The translations under genes were made by a program, and so were the position numbers. A stretch of 64,000 bases of DNA from Kineosporia succinea (GTDB taxonomy: Bacteria > Actinomycetota > Actinomycetes > Actinomycetales > Kineosporiaceae): the NCBI RefSeq assembly GCF_030811555.1, contig NZ_JAUSQZ010000001.1, positions 3,097,241 through 3,161,240 of the forward strand. The letters run 5' to 3'. The notes under the pieces are model-generated. The model was not told where the DNA came from. It ran no database searches and was given only the letters and a program-made list of their open reading frames with translations. Positions within the stretch are counted from its first letter, which is position 1. Each line of letters begins with the position of its first letter. Of this stretch, positions 1 to 8,482 are shown piece by piece.

Positions 1-1
1 A

Positions 2-823
2 GAGTATTTCGACCGCACCGGCAGTGCCGGGCGCACGATGATGCGCTCCAGCGCCTCGGTGCAGGTGAACGTCGAGTCCGGCCTCACGCCGGGCGACTTC
101 CAGCGCCGGTGGGACCTGCTCCACGCGATCGGCCCGGCCACGGCCGCGGCCTTCGGGCGCCCCTCGGCGCACCGCGCGATCGATCCCCGTCTGTCCGGGT
201 ATCGCCTTCTGCGTCAGGGCATCTGGCGTGAGCTCGATCCGGAGCGCTGCCTCGCACCCGTCCCGACCTCCGGTGAAACGCTTCAGGAGGCTTACACCCG
301 CTGGGTTCTCGACGCCCCGGTTCTCGCCGTGCGCCGAAACGACCGCCCCTGGACGGCACCGGCCGGCCTCACCTTCCGCCGGTGGCTGCGCGAGGGTGAC
401 CGCGCGATGAGCGACACCGCCGCGCCCACGCTCGAAGACCTCAAGTTCCACCTGACCACCCTGTTCCCGCCGGTGCGGGCCCGCGGCTTCTACGAGGTGC
501 GCTACCTCGACCAGCAGCCCGGTCCGTGGTGGCGGGTGGCGGCGGCCTCGGTCGCCGCCCTGGCCCAGGACGACACCGCCGCCGACCAGGCGATGGAGGT
601 CTGCGAGCCGGTGCGCGACGCCTGGGACTCCTCCGCCCGGGCCGGTCTGACCGACCCGGCCCTCAAGAAGGCGGCCCGCGCCGTGCTGGAGATCGCCGCG
701 GCGGCCCTCGACCGCGACGGCGACACCGACCTGGCCGCCCGCACCGCCGAGTACCTCGACCGCGTCGCCCTCGAGACCGATGTCGCCCCGAACCCCGATG
801 CCGCTGCGGAGACACCGTGCTGA
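2..823 (+). CDS. egtA: Glutamate-cysteine ligase EgtA, C-terminal part (5' end outside window)
   Basis: This is the C-terminal 273 residues of a glutamate-cysteine ligase, which makes the gamma-glutamyl-cysteine used by EgtB. The frame is open from base 2, so the gene starts before the window; the internal ATG at 38 lies in the middle of the conserved segment TMMRSSASVQVNVESG, which is typical of the carboxylate-amine ligase fold, and is not a true start. The assignment to EgtA rather than another ligase rests on the directly following egtB, egtC and egtD. Its stop overlaps the egtB start (GTGCTGA), so the two are probably translationally coupled. Confidence 0.9.
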   Translation, partial: EYFDRTGSAGRTMMRSSASVQVNVESGLTPGDFQRRWDLLHAIGPATAAAFGRPSAHRAIDPRLSGYRLLRQGIWRELDPERCLAPVPTSGETLQEAYTRWVLDAPVLAVRRNDRPWTAPAGLTFRRWLREGDRAMSDTAAPTLEDLKFHLTTLFPPVRARGFYEVRYLDQQPGPWWRVAAASVAALAQDDTAADQAMEVCEPVRDAWDSSARAGLTDPALKKAARAVLEIAAAALDRDGDTDLAARTAEYLDRVALETDVAPNPDAAAETPC

Positions 824-2154
824 ACCCCGCCGAGTTCGACGAGGCGCAGGTGCGCGAGCGCCTGGCCGCCGACCTGATCCGCGCCCGTGAGCGCACCCTG
901 CTGCTGACCTCGGTCGACGACACCGAGCTGGTGCACCAGCACTCGCCGCTGATGTCGCCCCTGGTCTGGGACCTGGCCCACATCGGCAACCAGGAAGAGC
1001 TGTGGCTGCTGCGTGACGTCGACGGCCGCGACCCGCTGCTGCCCGAGACCGTCGACCAGCTCTACGACGCGTTCCAGTACCCGCGCACGGTGCGGCCGAA
1101 GCTGCCGCTGCTGGAGCCCCAGCCGTCCCGGAGCTACGTGAACGACGTGCGCGGCAAGGTGCTCGACGTGCTCGAGCGCATCCCGCTGCGCGGCCGTCCT
1201 CTGCTCGAGCGGGGTTTCGCGTTCGGCATGATCGTGCAGCACGAGCAGCAGCACGACGAGACCATGCTCGCCACCCACCAGCTGCGGGCCGGTGAGGCGC
1301 TGCTGAGCGCACCCCCGGCCCCCCGGAGCACCACGCGTCCGCACGCCCGGGAGGTGCTGGTGCCCGGCGGTTCCTTCACCATGGGCACCGACATCGAGCC
1401 CTGGGCCCTCGACAACGAGCGCCCCGCGCACGCCGTCGACGTCCCCGCGTTCTTCATCGACACCGCCCTGGTCACCAACCGCGAGTACCGCGAGTTCATC
1501 GACGACGGGGGTTACGACGACGAGCGCTGGTGGCACCCCGAGGGCTGGAAGCACCGGCGCGAGGCGGGCATCACCGCCCCGCAGTTCTGGAAGCGCGAGG
1601 GAAGTACCTGGACCCGGCGGGTTTTCGGGCGCAGTGAACCGCTTCACGACGACCAGCCCGTGGTGCACGTGAACTGGTACGAGGCCGACGCGTACGCCCG
1701 CTGGGCCGGGCGCCGGCTGCCGACCGAGGCCGAGTGGGAGAAGGCCGCCCGCTTCGACCCGGCCTCCGGGCGCTCGCGGCGCTACCCCTGGGGCGACGAC
1801 GAGCCCACGCCGGCCCACGCCAATCTCGGCCAGCGGCACCTGGAACCGGCCGCGGCCGGGGCCTACCCGCAGGGACGGTCGCCGCTCGGGGTGCACCAGC
1901 TCATGGGCGACGTCTGGGAGTGGACCTCGAGCACGTTCCACGGTTATCCGGGCTTCCGCGCCTGGCCCTACCGGGAGTACTCCGAGGTCTTCTTCGGTGA
2001 CGACTACCGGGTGCTGCGCGGCGGCTCGTTCGGTTCCGACCCCTCGGCCGTGCGCGCCACGTTCCGCAACTGGGACTACCCGATCCGCCGGCAGATCTTC
2101 AGCGGTTTCCGCTGCGCCCGTTCGCTGACGGACGCCGAGCGCGATCTTGTGTAG
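817..2154 (+). CDS. egtB: Ergothioneine sulfoxide synthase EgtB
   Basis: EgtB is the non-haem iron enzyme that joins gamma-glutamyl-cysteine (or cysteine) to hercynine with O2. The 445-residue protein has an N-terminal DinB-like domain and a C-terminal formylglycine-enzyme-like (FGE-sulfatase) domain from about residue 190. The three histidines expected to bind iron are visible: His55 in DLAHIGNQEE and His142/His146 in HEQQHDE. The C-terminal part carries NWYEADAYARWAGRRLPTEAEWE and VLRGGSF, standard for this fold. I chose the GTG at 817 because it follows a purine-rich site (gcggag) and overlaps the egtA stop; starts further upstream would run through egtA. Confidence 0.95.
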   Translation: MLNPAEFDEAQVRERLAADLIRARERTLLLTSVDDTELVHQHSPLMSPLVWDLAHIGNQEELWLLRDVDGRDPLLPETVDQLYDAFQYPRTVRPKLPLLEPQPSRSYVNDVRGKVLDVLERIPLRGRPLLERGFAFGMIVQHEQQHDETMLATHQLRAGEALLSAPPAPRSTTRPHAREVLVPGGSFTMGTDIEPWALDNERPAHAVDVPAFFIDTALVTNREYREFIDDGGYDDERWWHPEGWKHRREAGITAPQFWKREGSTWTRRVFGRSEPLHDDQPVVHVNWYEADAYARWAGRRLPTEAEWEKAARFDPASGRSRRYPWGDDEPTPAHANLGQRHLEPAAAGAYPQGRSPLGVHQLMGDVWEWTSSTFHGYPGFRAWPYREYSEVFFGDDYRVLRGGSFGSDPSAVRATFRNWDYPIRRQIFSGFRCARSLTDAERDLV

Positions 2155-2887
2155 GCACCTCGCCTACGTGGGTCCGCCGGTGCGGGTCGGCGAGCTGGTC
2201 GCCGACCCGCCGCACGCCCTGACCCGGCAGGCCTGGGCCCCGCGCCGGCAGACCCACGGGATCATGAACGTCGACGGGTTCGGGCTGGGCTGGTACGTCG
2301 AGGGTGACGCGGTGCCCGCCCGGCACCGCGGCGACGGCCCGGTCTGGGGCGACGAGACGTTCGCCGACCTGGCCCGCACCGTGCGCACCACCGGGCTGCT
2401 CGCGGCCGTGCGGTCCGGCACCGAGGGCATGGTGTCGGGGCGGGGGGCCGCGGCGCCGTTCCGCGCGGGGCGCTGGCTGTTCAGCCACAACGGGGCGCTG
2501 CCGGGCTGGCCCGCCTCCGGCGCGGAGCTGGTCAAGGACCTGGCGCCGGAACGGCTGCTGCGCCTCGACGCCCCCACCGACGCGGCCGCGCTCTGGGCTC
2601 TGACCCTCGACCGTCTCGACGCCGGCCTGACGCCCGGCGAGGCGCTGCGGCACGTGACGCGCCGCGCGCTGGAGACCACCGGGGGCCGGGTGAACCTGCT
2701 GCTCACCGACGGGCAGCGGATCGCCGCGACCACGGCCGGGGCGAGCCTGTGCTACCGGCACACGCACGGGGGAGTGGTCGTGGCCTCCGAGTCGTACGAC
2801 GAGGAGACCGACTGGCACGACGTGCCCGACGACCGGCTGCTCACGGTGGAGCGTGGAGAGGTCACCGTCGAACAGCTCCGAGGATGA
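2147..2887 (+). CDS. egtC: Gamma-glutamyl-hercynylcysteine sulfoxide hydrolase EgtC
   Basis: EgtC is a class II (Ntn-type) glutamine amidotransferase-fold hydrolase that removes glutamate from the EgtB product. The start is a TTG at 2147 that overlaps the end of egtB by 8 bases. This start is fixed by chemistry: the protein must begin Met-Cys so that Cys2 (MCRHLAYVG) becomes the N-terminal nucleophile after Met removal. Other family signatures are the internal VDGFGLGWY and WLFSHNGALPGW segments. Length (246 residues) is normal for the family. It sits between egtB and egtD in a single plus-strand operon. Confidence 0.94.
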   Translation: MCRHLAYVGPPVRVGELVADPPHALTRQAWAPRRQTHGIMNVDGFGLGWYVEGDAVPARHRGDGPVWGDETFADLARTVRTTGLLAAVRSGTEGMVSGRGAAAPFRAGRWLFSHNGALPGWPASGAELVKDLAPERLLRLDAPTDAAALWALTLDRLDAGLTPGEALRHVTRRALETTGGRVNLLLTDGQRIAATTAGASLCYRHTHGGVVVASESYDEETDWHDVPDDRLLTVERGEVTVEQLRG

Positions 2888-2896
2888 AAGGTATTC

Positions 2897-3865
2897 ATGG
2901 ACTACCGGTTCACCGACCTGCTGCCCGAGGACTTCACCGACGAGGCGCTGAGGGACGACGTCCGCCGCGGGCTCGCCGCCACGCCGAAGAGCCTGCCGCC
3001 CAAGTGGTTCTACGACAAGACCGGCAGCGAGCTGTTCGAGGAGATCACCCGGCTGCCGGAGTACTACCCGACCCGCAGCGAGCGGGCGATCCTGATGAGG
3101 GACGCGTCGGCGATCGCCGGGCGGTCGGGTGCCCGTCATCTCGTGGAACTGGGGTCGGGGTCGGCCGAGAAGGCCACCATCCTGCTGGCGCCCCTGCTGG
3201 GTGACGAAACCGTTTATACTGCGGTGGATGTCAGCGAGAGTGCCCTCCGGGGCGCGGCCGCGGACCTTCTCGTCACCTACCCGGGCCTGCGGGTGGAGGC
3301 CGTGCGGGCGGACTTCGAGCAGCACCTCACCCAGGTGCTCCGCGACGGCCGCGACCGCAAGCTCGTCGCCTTCCTCGGCGGCACGATCGGCAACCTGACG
3401 CCGCACCAGCGGGGCGGGTTCCTGCGGGCGGTGCGGGAGGGCCTGGGTGAGGGTGACAGCTTCCTGCTCGGTGCCGACCTGGTGAAGTCACCGGCCGAGC
3501 TGGTGCCCGCCTACGACGACGCCGCCGGGGTCACGGCGGCGTTCGACCTGAACCTGCTGCAGGTGCTGAACGACCGCCTGGGAGCCGATTTCGACGCCCG
3601 GGCGTTCGAGCACCGGGCGGTCTGGAACGGTGAGCAGGAGTGGATCGAGATGCGGTTGCGGGCGCGGGACGACCTCGTCGTGCGCTTCGGGCATCTCGAT
3701 CTCACCGTGGCGTTCGCCCGCGGTGAGGAGCTGCGCACCGAGATCTCGGCCAAGTTCACCCGGGCCCGGCTCGAGAACGAGCTCGGGCAGCAGGGATTCG
3801 GCAACGACGGGTGGTGGACCGACCCGGACGGCCGGTTCTCCCTGTCGCTGTGGAGGCCCGTCTGA
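2897..3865 (+). CDS. egtD: L-histidine N-alpha-methyltransferase EgtD
   Basis: EgtD trimethylates histidine with SAM to form hercynine, the substrate of EgtB. The 322-residue protein shows the SAM-binding loop VELGSGSAEK near residue 80, the acidic TAVDVSESAL strand, and the FLGGTIGNL segment typical of EgtD. The substrate-domain stretch around VPAYDDAAGVTAAFDLN is also present. An ATG at 2897 follows a gaaagg ribosome-binding site by five bases. Only nine bases separate it from egtC, so it is the last gene of the egtABCD operon. EgtE is not seen here, as in many actinobacteria where it is encoded elsewhere or replaced. Confidence 0.96.
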   Translation: MDYRFTDLLPEDFTDEALRDDVRRGLAATPKSLPPKWFYDKTGSELFEEITRLPEYYPTRSERAILMRDASAIAGRSGARHLVELGSGSAEKATILLAPLLGDETVYTAVDVSESALRGAAADLLVTYPGLRVEAVRADFEQHLTQVLRDGRDRKLVAFLGGTIGNLTPHQRGGFLRAVREGLGEGDSFLLGADLVKSPAELVPAYDDAAGVTAAFDLNLLQVLNDRLGADFDARAFEHRAVWNGEQEWIEMRLRARDDLVVRFGHLDLTVAFARGEELRTEISAKFTRARLENELGQQGFGNDGWWTDPDGRFSLSLWRPV

Positions 3866-3868
3866 GGA

Positions 3869-5425
3869 TCAGTAGCTCTCCAGTTCCTGGGCCATCCGGG
3901 CCTGCACCTCGAGGATTTCCTGGATGCGCATCTGCACCGCGTCCATCTGGCCGATGATCTCGCTGGTGCTCTGGATGCCGCTGGCCACCGAGCGGGCGTT
4001 GGCCTGGATCGCCGCGATCTGCTCGGCGACCTGCCCGGTGGCCCGGGCCGTCTCCTGGGCCAGGTCCTTGACCTCGCTCGCCACCACCGCGAAGCCCTTG
4101 CCGGCGTCCCCGGCCCGGGCGGCCTCGATGGTGGCGTTCAGGGCGAGGAGGTTGGTCTGGTCGGCGATCCCGGAGATGATCTTGATGACGTCGCCGATGG
4201 CCGCCGAGGCCGCCCCCAGGTTGTCGACCTCGCCGGTCATGTCCCCGGCCCGGTCGACGGCCTCGCGCTGCACCCGGGTGGCGTCCTGGGTGGCACCGCG
4301 CAACTGCTCCACGGTGTCGAGAAGGTTTCGCGCGCCTTCCTTCTCGTTGTCGGCGCGACGGATCGTCTCGAGCCGCTGGTTGAGCAGCTGCTGCACGTTG
4401 CGCAGGGCGCCCATCCGCGACTCGGACAGCTCGATGGTCTCGGTGGTGAAGAAGTCCATCGTGCCGATCACCCGGCCGCCGATGATGATCGGGAAGCAGA
4501 TGCCCGACTTCACCCCGGCCCGGCCCGCGGCGGGAGCTCGCACGCAGTCGGTCAGGTCGGCCAGGTTCTTCACGAACACCAGGTCCCGCGCCCGCCAGGC
4601 CCGCCCCGAAAGGCCCACTCCCTCGGCGAAGCTCGCGGCCAGCGTGACCTCCCGGAACTCGTCACCGGCGGAGCCCGACTCGAGGTCGAAGCGCAGCACG
4701 TCCTCGCCGTCGTGGATCGTCCAGTAGGAGCCGTAGGCCCAGTGGAACGAGGCGCGCACGGCGTCGAGCGCGGCCCGGGTGCAGGTGACCTCGTCCTTGG
4801 CGTCGTTGAGGGTGCTGACCACCTGGGTGACGGCCAGCCGGTCGTCCGCGACCTCCTGCAGCTGTGCCTGGGCGATGGCCCGGTACACCGCCATGTCCGC
4901 GAGTTTCGCGATCTCGACGATCTTCTCGCGGCGTCCGGAGGTCTCGGCGATCGGCCGGGAGGAGAAGTACTCCAGCACGCCGCGCACCTGGCCCTGGTTG
5001 CTCACCGGGTAGAACATCCCGGCGGTCATGCCCAGGTCACGGGCGGCCTGGGCCCGCACCGAACCGGTGGCGGTGCGCAGATCCTCCACGAAAAGTGGCT
5101 CTCCGGTGCGGAACGCGCGGCCGACGAGGCTGGCGTCCACGGTGTTGCGACGGCCGGGGAAGGCCGTGGCCATGGCTGCGGCGATGTTCCCGGACTCGTG
5201 GATCATCCGCAGTTCCCCGGCCGGTTCCAGCAGCCAGGCGGCGCCGTAGTCGACCCCGCTGGCCCGCACGAACGCGTCCACGGCGATCTGGTAGGCGCTC
5301 TCCTCGCTGGTCACCGACTCCAGTGCCTCGATGACCTCGGCGTACGTCTCGACGTCGCGCGGCGCGATGTACCCCGCGGCGGCCGCCGCGGGCACGCCGG
5401 TGGAACGCTTTCTGCCAAACACCAC
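3869..5425 (-). CDS. Soluble methyl-accepting chemotaxis-type receptor with two GAF domains
   Basis: The product (about 518 residues from the chosen GTG) has two GAF-like sensor domains (roughly residues 25-165 and 200-345) followed by a methyl-accepting coiled-coil signalling domain. The signalling tip is clear ([15 protein letters not shown], then [16 protein letters not shown]), which is the CheW/CheA contact region. I find no hydrophobic membrane segment, so the receptor should be cytoplasmic and sense a soluble or redox cue. The start at 5425 is chosen because a purine-rich gggggat site precedes the GTG pair at 5425/5422; the frame stays open upstream through the ppc terminator. It converges on egtD with a three-base gap. 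No che genes are visible nearby. Confidence 0.85.
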   Translation of the reverse strand: MVFGRKRSTGVPAAAAAGYIAPRDVETYAEVIEALESVTSEESAYQIAVDAFVRASGVDYGAAWLLEPAGELRMIHESGNIAAAMATAFPGRRNTVDASLVGRAFRTGEPLFVEDLRTATGSVRAQAARDLGMTAGMFYPVSNQGQVRGVLEYFSSRPIAETSGRREKIVEIAKLADMAVYRAIAQAQLQEVADDRLAVTQVVSTLNDAKDEVTCTRAALDAVRASFHWAYGSYWTIHDGEDVLRFDLESGSAGDEFREVTLAASFAEGVGLSGRAWRARDLVFVKNLADLTDCVRAPAAGRAGVKSGICFPIIIGGRVIGTMDFFTTETIELSESRMGALRNVQQLLNQRLETIRRADNEKEGARNLLDTVEQLRGATQDATRVQREAVDRAGDMTGEVDNLGAASAAIGDVIKIISGIADQTNLLALNATIEAARAGDAGKGFAVVASEVKDLAQETARATGQVAEQIAAIQANARSVASGIQSTSEIIGQMDAVQMRIQEILEVQARMAQELESY

Positions 5426-5535
5426 GGATCCCCCATCCCCCGGTTGTGCTGTGGTGCACCGTTCCAGGAATCGGCCCGGGGGAGCCGCGCCTTGAACGCG
5501 ATCGGTGACCGAAGCGTCCTCGAGCACGGAAACAA

Positions 5536-5593
5536 AAGGGGGGACGCGCCGGTCCGGCACCCGCACGGGTGCCGGACCGGCGCGTCCCCCCTT
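5536..5593 (-). terminator. Intrinsic terminator of ppc
   Basis: A perfect 27-bp inverted repeat with a 4-base loop (5536-5562 and 5567-5593) lies just beyond the ppc stop codon. Read on the minus strand the stem is followed by a T-rich tract (ttttgttt), as expected for a factor-independent terminator of ppc. The plus-strand side has no T tract. Confidence 0.85.
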
Positions 5594-5605
5594 CGAAAGA
5601 CGAAC

Positions 5606-8482
5606 TCAGCCGGTGTTGCGCAGCCCGGCGGCGATGCCGTTGATCGTGAGCAGCAGCGCCCGCTGCAGGTCGGGATCGGGCGTGATGCCCGACGCCTGAG
5701 CCTGACGCGACCGGGCCAGCAGCGAGATCTGCAGCGCGTGCAGCGGAGCCAGGTACGAGTCGCGCAGCTCCAGCGTGCGCCGCAGCACCGGTGACGTGGC
5801 CAGGAGCTGCTCGTGCCCGGTGACCCGCAGCACCTCCTCGACCGTGCGCGCGTGCTCGGCCTCGATGATCGCGAACAGCTTGGCCGCCGCGTCGTCGTCG
5901 ACCAGTGTGCGCACGTAGCGGGCGGCGATCTGCATGTCCGTCTTCGACAGCGTCATCTGCACGTTCGACAGGAACGTGCGGAAGAAGTGCCAGGAGCCGT
6001 ACATCTGCTTCAGCGTGTCCTCGCGGCCGTCCTGGCGGGCGGCGGCCAGGCCGCTGCCCAGACCGAACCAGCCGGGCAGGTTCATCCGCGACTGCGTCCA
6101 CCCGAACACCCAGGGGATGGCCCGCAGGTCGTCGAGACCGCCCGCGCCACCGGGCCGGCGCGAGGGCCGGGAGCCGATGTTCAGGTTGCCGAGCTCGTCG
6201 ACCGGGGTCGCCGCCACGAAGAAGGGCACCAGTAGCGGGTCGCGCACCAGCGAGCGATAGGCGTTCTGCGCCGAGCCCGCGACCAGGTCCATGGTGCTGT
6301 TCCAGCCGTCCAGCACGTCGGCCGGGAGTCGCGAACTGCGGTGCAGCACCGAGGCTTCCAGCACCGCGGCGAGGGCCTGCTCGATGTTCTCACGGCCCAG
6401 CTGGGGCAGCGTGTACTTGTCGGAGATGACCTCGCCCTGCTCGGTGATCTTGATCGGGCCGTTCAGGCTGCCGTAGGGCTGCGACAGGATCGCCTCGCCG
6501 GTCGGGCCACCGCCCCGGCCGGTCGAGCCGCCGCGTCCGTGGAACAGGCGCAGCACCACGCCGTGGCGGGCGGCGATGTCGCGCAGCGCGCGCTGGGCCC
6601 GGTGGATCTGCCACTGCGAGGCCGCGATTCCCGCGTCCTTCGAGCTGTCCGAGTAGCCCAGCATGATCTCCTGCACGTCACCGCGGGCGGTGACCACCCG
6701 GCGGTACGACGGGTCGGAGAGCAGCGCGTCCATCAGCGGGCCGGCCGTCTCGAGCTCGGTGACCGTCTCGAAGAGCGGCACGAAGCCGAGCTTGGCCCAG
6801 GCCGCCGTGTCGGCGTTGCCGGTGTCGACCAGACCGGCCTCCCGGGCCAGTACCACCACGGCCAGGATGTCGTCGATGTCCTGCGACATCGAGACGATGT
6901 AGCTCTCGATCACGCCCGGACCGAAGCGCTGCAGGGCTTTACGGATCGTGCGGAACAGCTGCAGGACACCGGCGGCCGGCTCGGGGAGCGTGTCGACCCC
7001 CGCGCCGATCAGGGGCCGGCGGTGGGCCAGTTCCTTGGACAGCACCTCGATGCGCTTCGCCCGCTCCAGCTCGCCGTAGGGCTGGTCGAGCTCGCCGAGC
7101 CGGTCGAACAGCGTGGCCAGCGCGGCGTGGTGCCGGCCGGCGTGCTCACGGATGTCGAGCGTGGCCAGGCCCATCCCGGTGGCCACGGCGGTACGGATCA
7201 GGCGCAGCACCGGGCCGTTCGCGATCAGCGCGCCGTCGTTGGCCAGCAGCGAGTCACGCACCAGGTCGAGGTCTTCGAGAACGCCCGCCAGGCCTAGGTA
7301 GTCGCGGCCGGGCTCGTGCGGCGTGCCGTGGTCGAGACGGTCACGGGTACGCGAGAGACGCACCCGGATGTAGCTGAGCTTGAGCCGGTAGGGCTCTTCG
7401 TGGTTCAGGCCGATGAAGGCCGCGTAGGCACCGGGCAGGGCCTTGCGGTCGACCTCCAGACTGGCCTTCAGCTCGTCGCTGATCTCGACCACCCGGGTCG
7501 AGGAGCCCAGGTCGAGCACCAGCTCGTCGACCGCGGCGATCAGCTCGCGCAGGCCGAAGTCGTGCTGCAGGCCGAGGACGTCGAGAGTGACCTCGGGGGT
7601 GACGTTCGGGTTGCCGTCGCGGTCGCCGCCGGCCCAGGTGCCGAAGCGCAGTGGGCGGGCGTGGGCGGGCAGCTCGATGCCGATGGCGGCCAGCTGGAGG
7701 CCGAGCTCCTCGAGCAGGTCGGGCACCACCTGGGCGGCGAGCGTCCGCAGGTAGTAGATCGCGGTGCGGGCCTCGTCGGTGGGCTTGGGCCGCTCGGTGC
7801 GGATCTCGTCGGTCTGCCAGAGCAGGTCGACGAGCTCGGCCAGCCGGCGGTGGGTGCGCGCGACGTCGACCGACCGGGCGCGCGGGTCTTCCTGCTCCTG
7901 GATCTCGTCGGCGATCTTGCGCAGCAGGTCGAGCACCGAACGGCGGCTGGCCTCGGTCGGGTGCGCGGTGAACACCGGCCGCAGCTCGACCCGGGCCAGG
8001 ATCTCCGTCACCCGGGCGGGATCGATCTCACCGGCCTCGACGGCGGTGCCGATCCGGCCGACCGTGGCCTGCAGCGGGCCCTCCGGCCGGGCGGTGAGCT
8101 CCTGCCAGCGATGCAGCTGCTCGGTGATGTTGGCCAGCTGGAAGTAGGCGGTGAAGGCCCGGGCCAGCACGATCGCGGTGGGGTCGTCCAGACCCGACAG
8201 CAGGGTGTGCAGCTCGCCGTCGTCGGGCCGGCGGGCCAGGCCGCGCACCTGCTCGACCAGGGCCAGCAGCTCGGGACCCTCGTGCCGGGTCAGGGCCTCG
8301 CCGAGCAGGGTGGACAGCTGCCGCACGGAGGCCCGCAGCGCGGTGTGCTGTTCGTCGGAGGCCACGCCGCCGGCGAACTGACCGACGTCGGGTTCCCGGC
8401 GATCGGCGTCCACCATCTGCTGGACGGTCGGTGTCTCCTCCGGGGCGGTGCCGTTCCCGGAGAGGGGGAAGTCGTGGCTCAT
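5606..8482 (-). CDS. ppc: Phosphoenolpyruvate carboxylase
   Basis: PEP carboxylase adds bicarbonate to PEP to give oxaloacetate and so refills the TCA cycle. The 958-residue protein shows the catalytic FTAHPTEA segment, GGDRDGNP, the MLGYSDSSKDAG loop, the glycine-rich FHGRGGSTGRGGGP loop and PWVFGWTQSR, and ends in the conserved C-terminal NTG. The ATG at 8482 gives the N terminus MSHDFPL; the frame continues upstream but without homology. The ATG overlaps the stop of the upstream SARP-type regulator (ATGA), so the two genes are likely coupled. A strong terminator follows. Confidence 0.96.
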   Translation of the reverse strand: MSHDFPLSGNGTAPEETPTVQQMVDADRREPDVGQFAGGVASDEQHTALRASVRQLSTLLGEALTRHEGPELLALVEQVRGLARRPDDGELHTLLSGLDDPTAIVLARAFTAYFQLANITEQLHRWQELTARPEGPLQATVGRIGTAVEAGEIDPARVTEILARVELRPVFTAHPTEASRRSVLDLLRKIADEIQEQEDPRARSVDVARTHRRLAELVDLLWQTDEIRTERPKPTDEARTAIYYLRTLAAQVVPDLLEELGLQLAAIGIELPAHARPLRFGTWAGGDRDGNPNVTPEVTLDVLGLQHDFGLRELIAAVDELVLDLGSSTRVVEISDELKASLEVDRKALPGAYAAFIGLNHEEPYRLKLSYIRVRLSRTRDRLDHGTPHEPGRDYLGLAGVLEDLDLVRDSLLANDGALIANGPVLRLIRTAVATGMGLATLDIREHAGRHHAALATLFDRLGELDQPYGELERAKRIEVLSKELAHRRPLIGAGVDTLPEPAAGVLQLFRTIRKALQRFGPGVIESYIVSMSQDIDDILAVVVLAREAGLVDTGNADTAAWAKLGFVPLFETVTELETAGPLMDALLSDPSYRRVVTARGDVQEIMLGYSDSSKDAGIAASQWQIHRAQRALRDIAARHGVVLRLFHGRGGSTGRGGGPTGEAILSQPYGSLNGPIKITEQGEVISDKYTLPQLGRENIEQALAAVLEASVLHRSSRLPADVLDGWNSTMDLVAGSAQNAYRSLVRDPLLVPFFVAATPVDELGNLNIGSRPSRRPGGAGGLDDLRAIPWVFGWTQSRMNLPGWFGLGSGLAAARQDGREDTLKQMYGSWHFFRTFLSNVQMTLSKTDMQIAARYVRTLVDDDAAAKLFAIIEAEHARTVEEVLRVTGHEQLLATSPVLRRTLELRDSYLAPLHALQISLLARSRQAQASGITPDPDLQRALLLTINGIAAGLRNTG

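Noticed and set aside
502-1941. 479-codon minus-strand frame over egtA/egtB
   Set aside because: Lies over conserved EgtB motifs and has no recognisable protein features.
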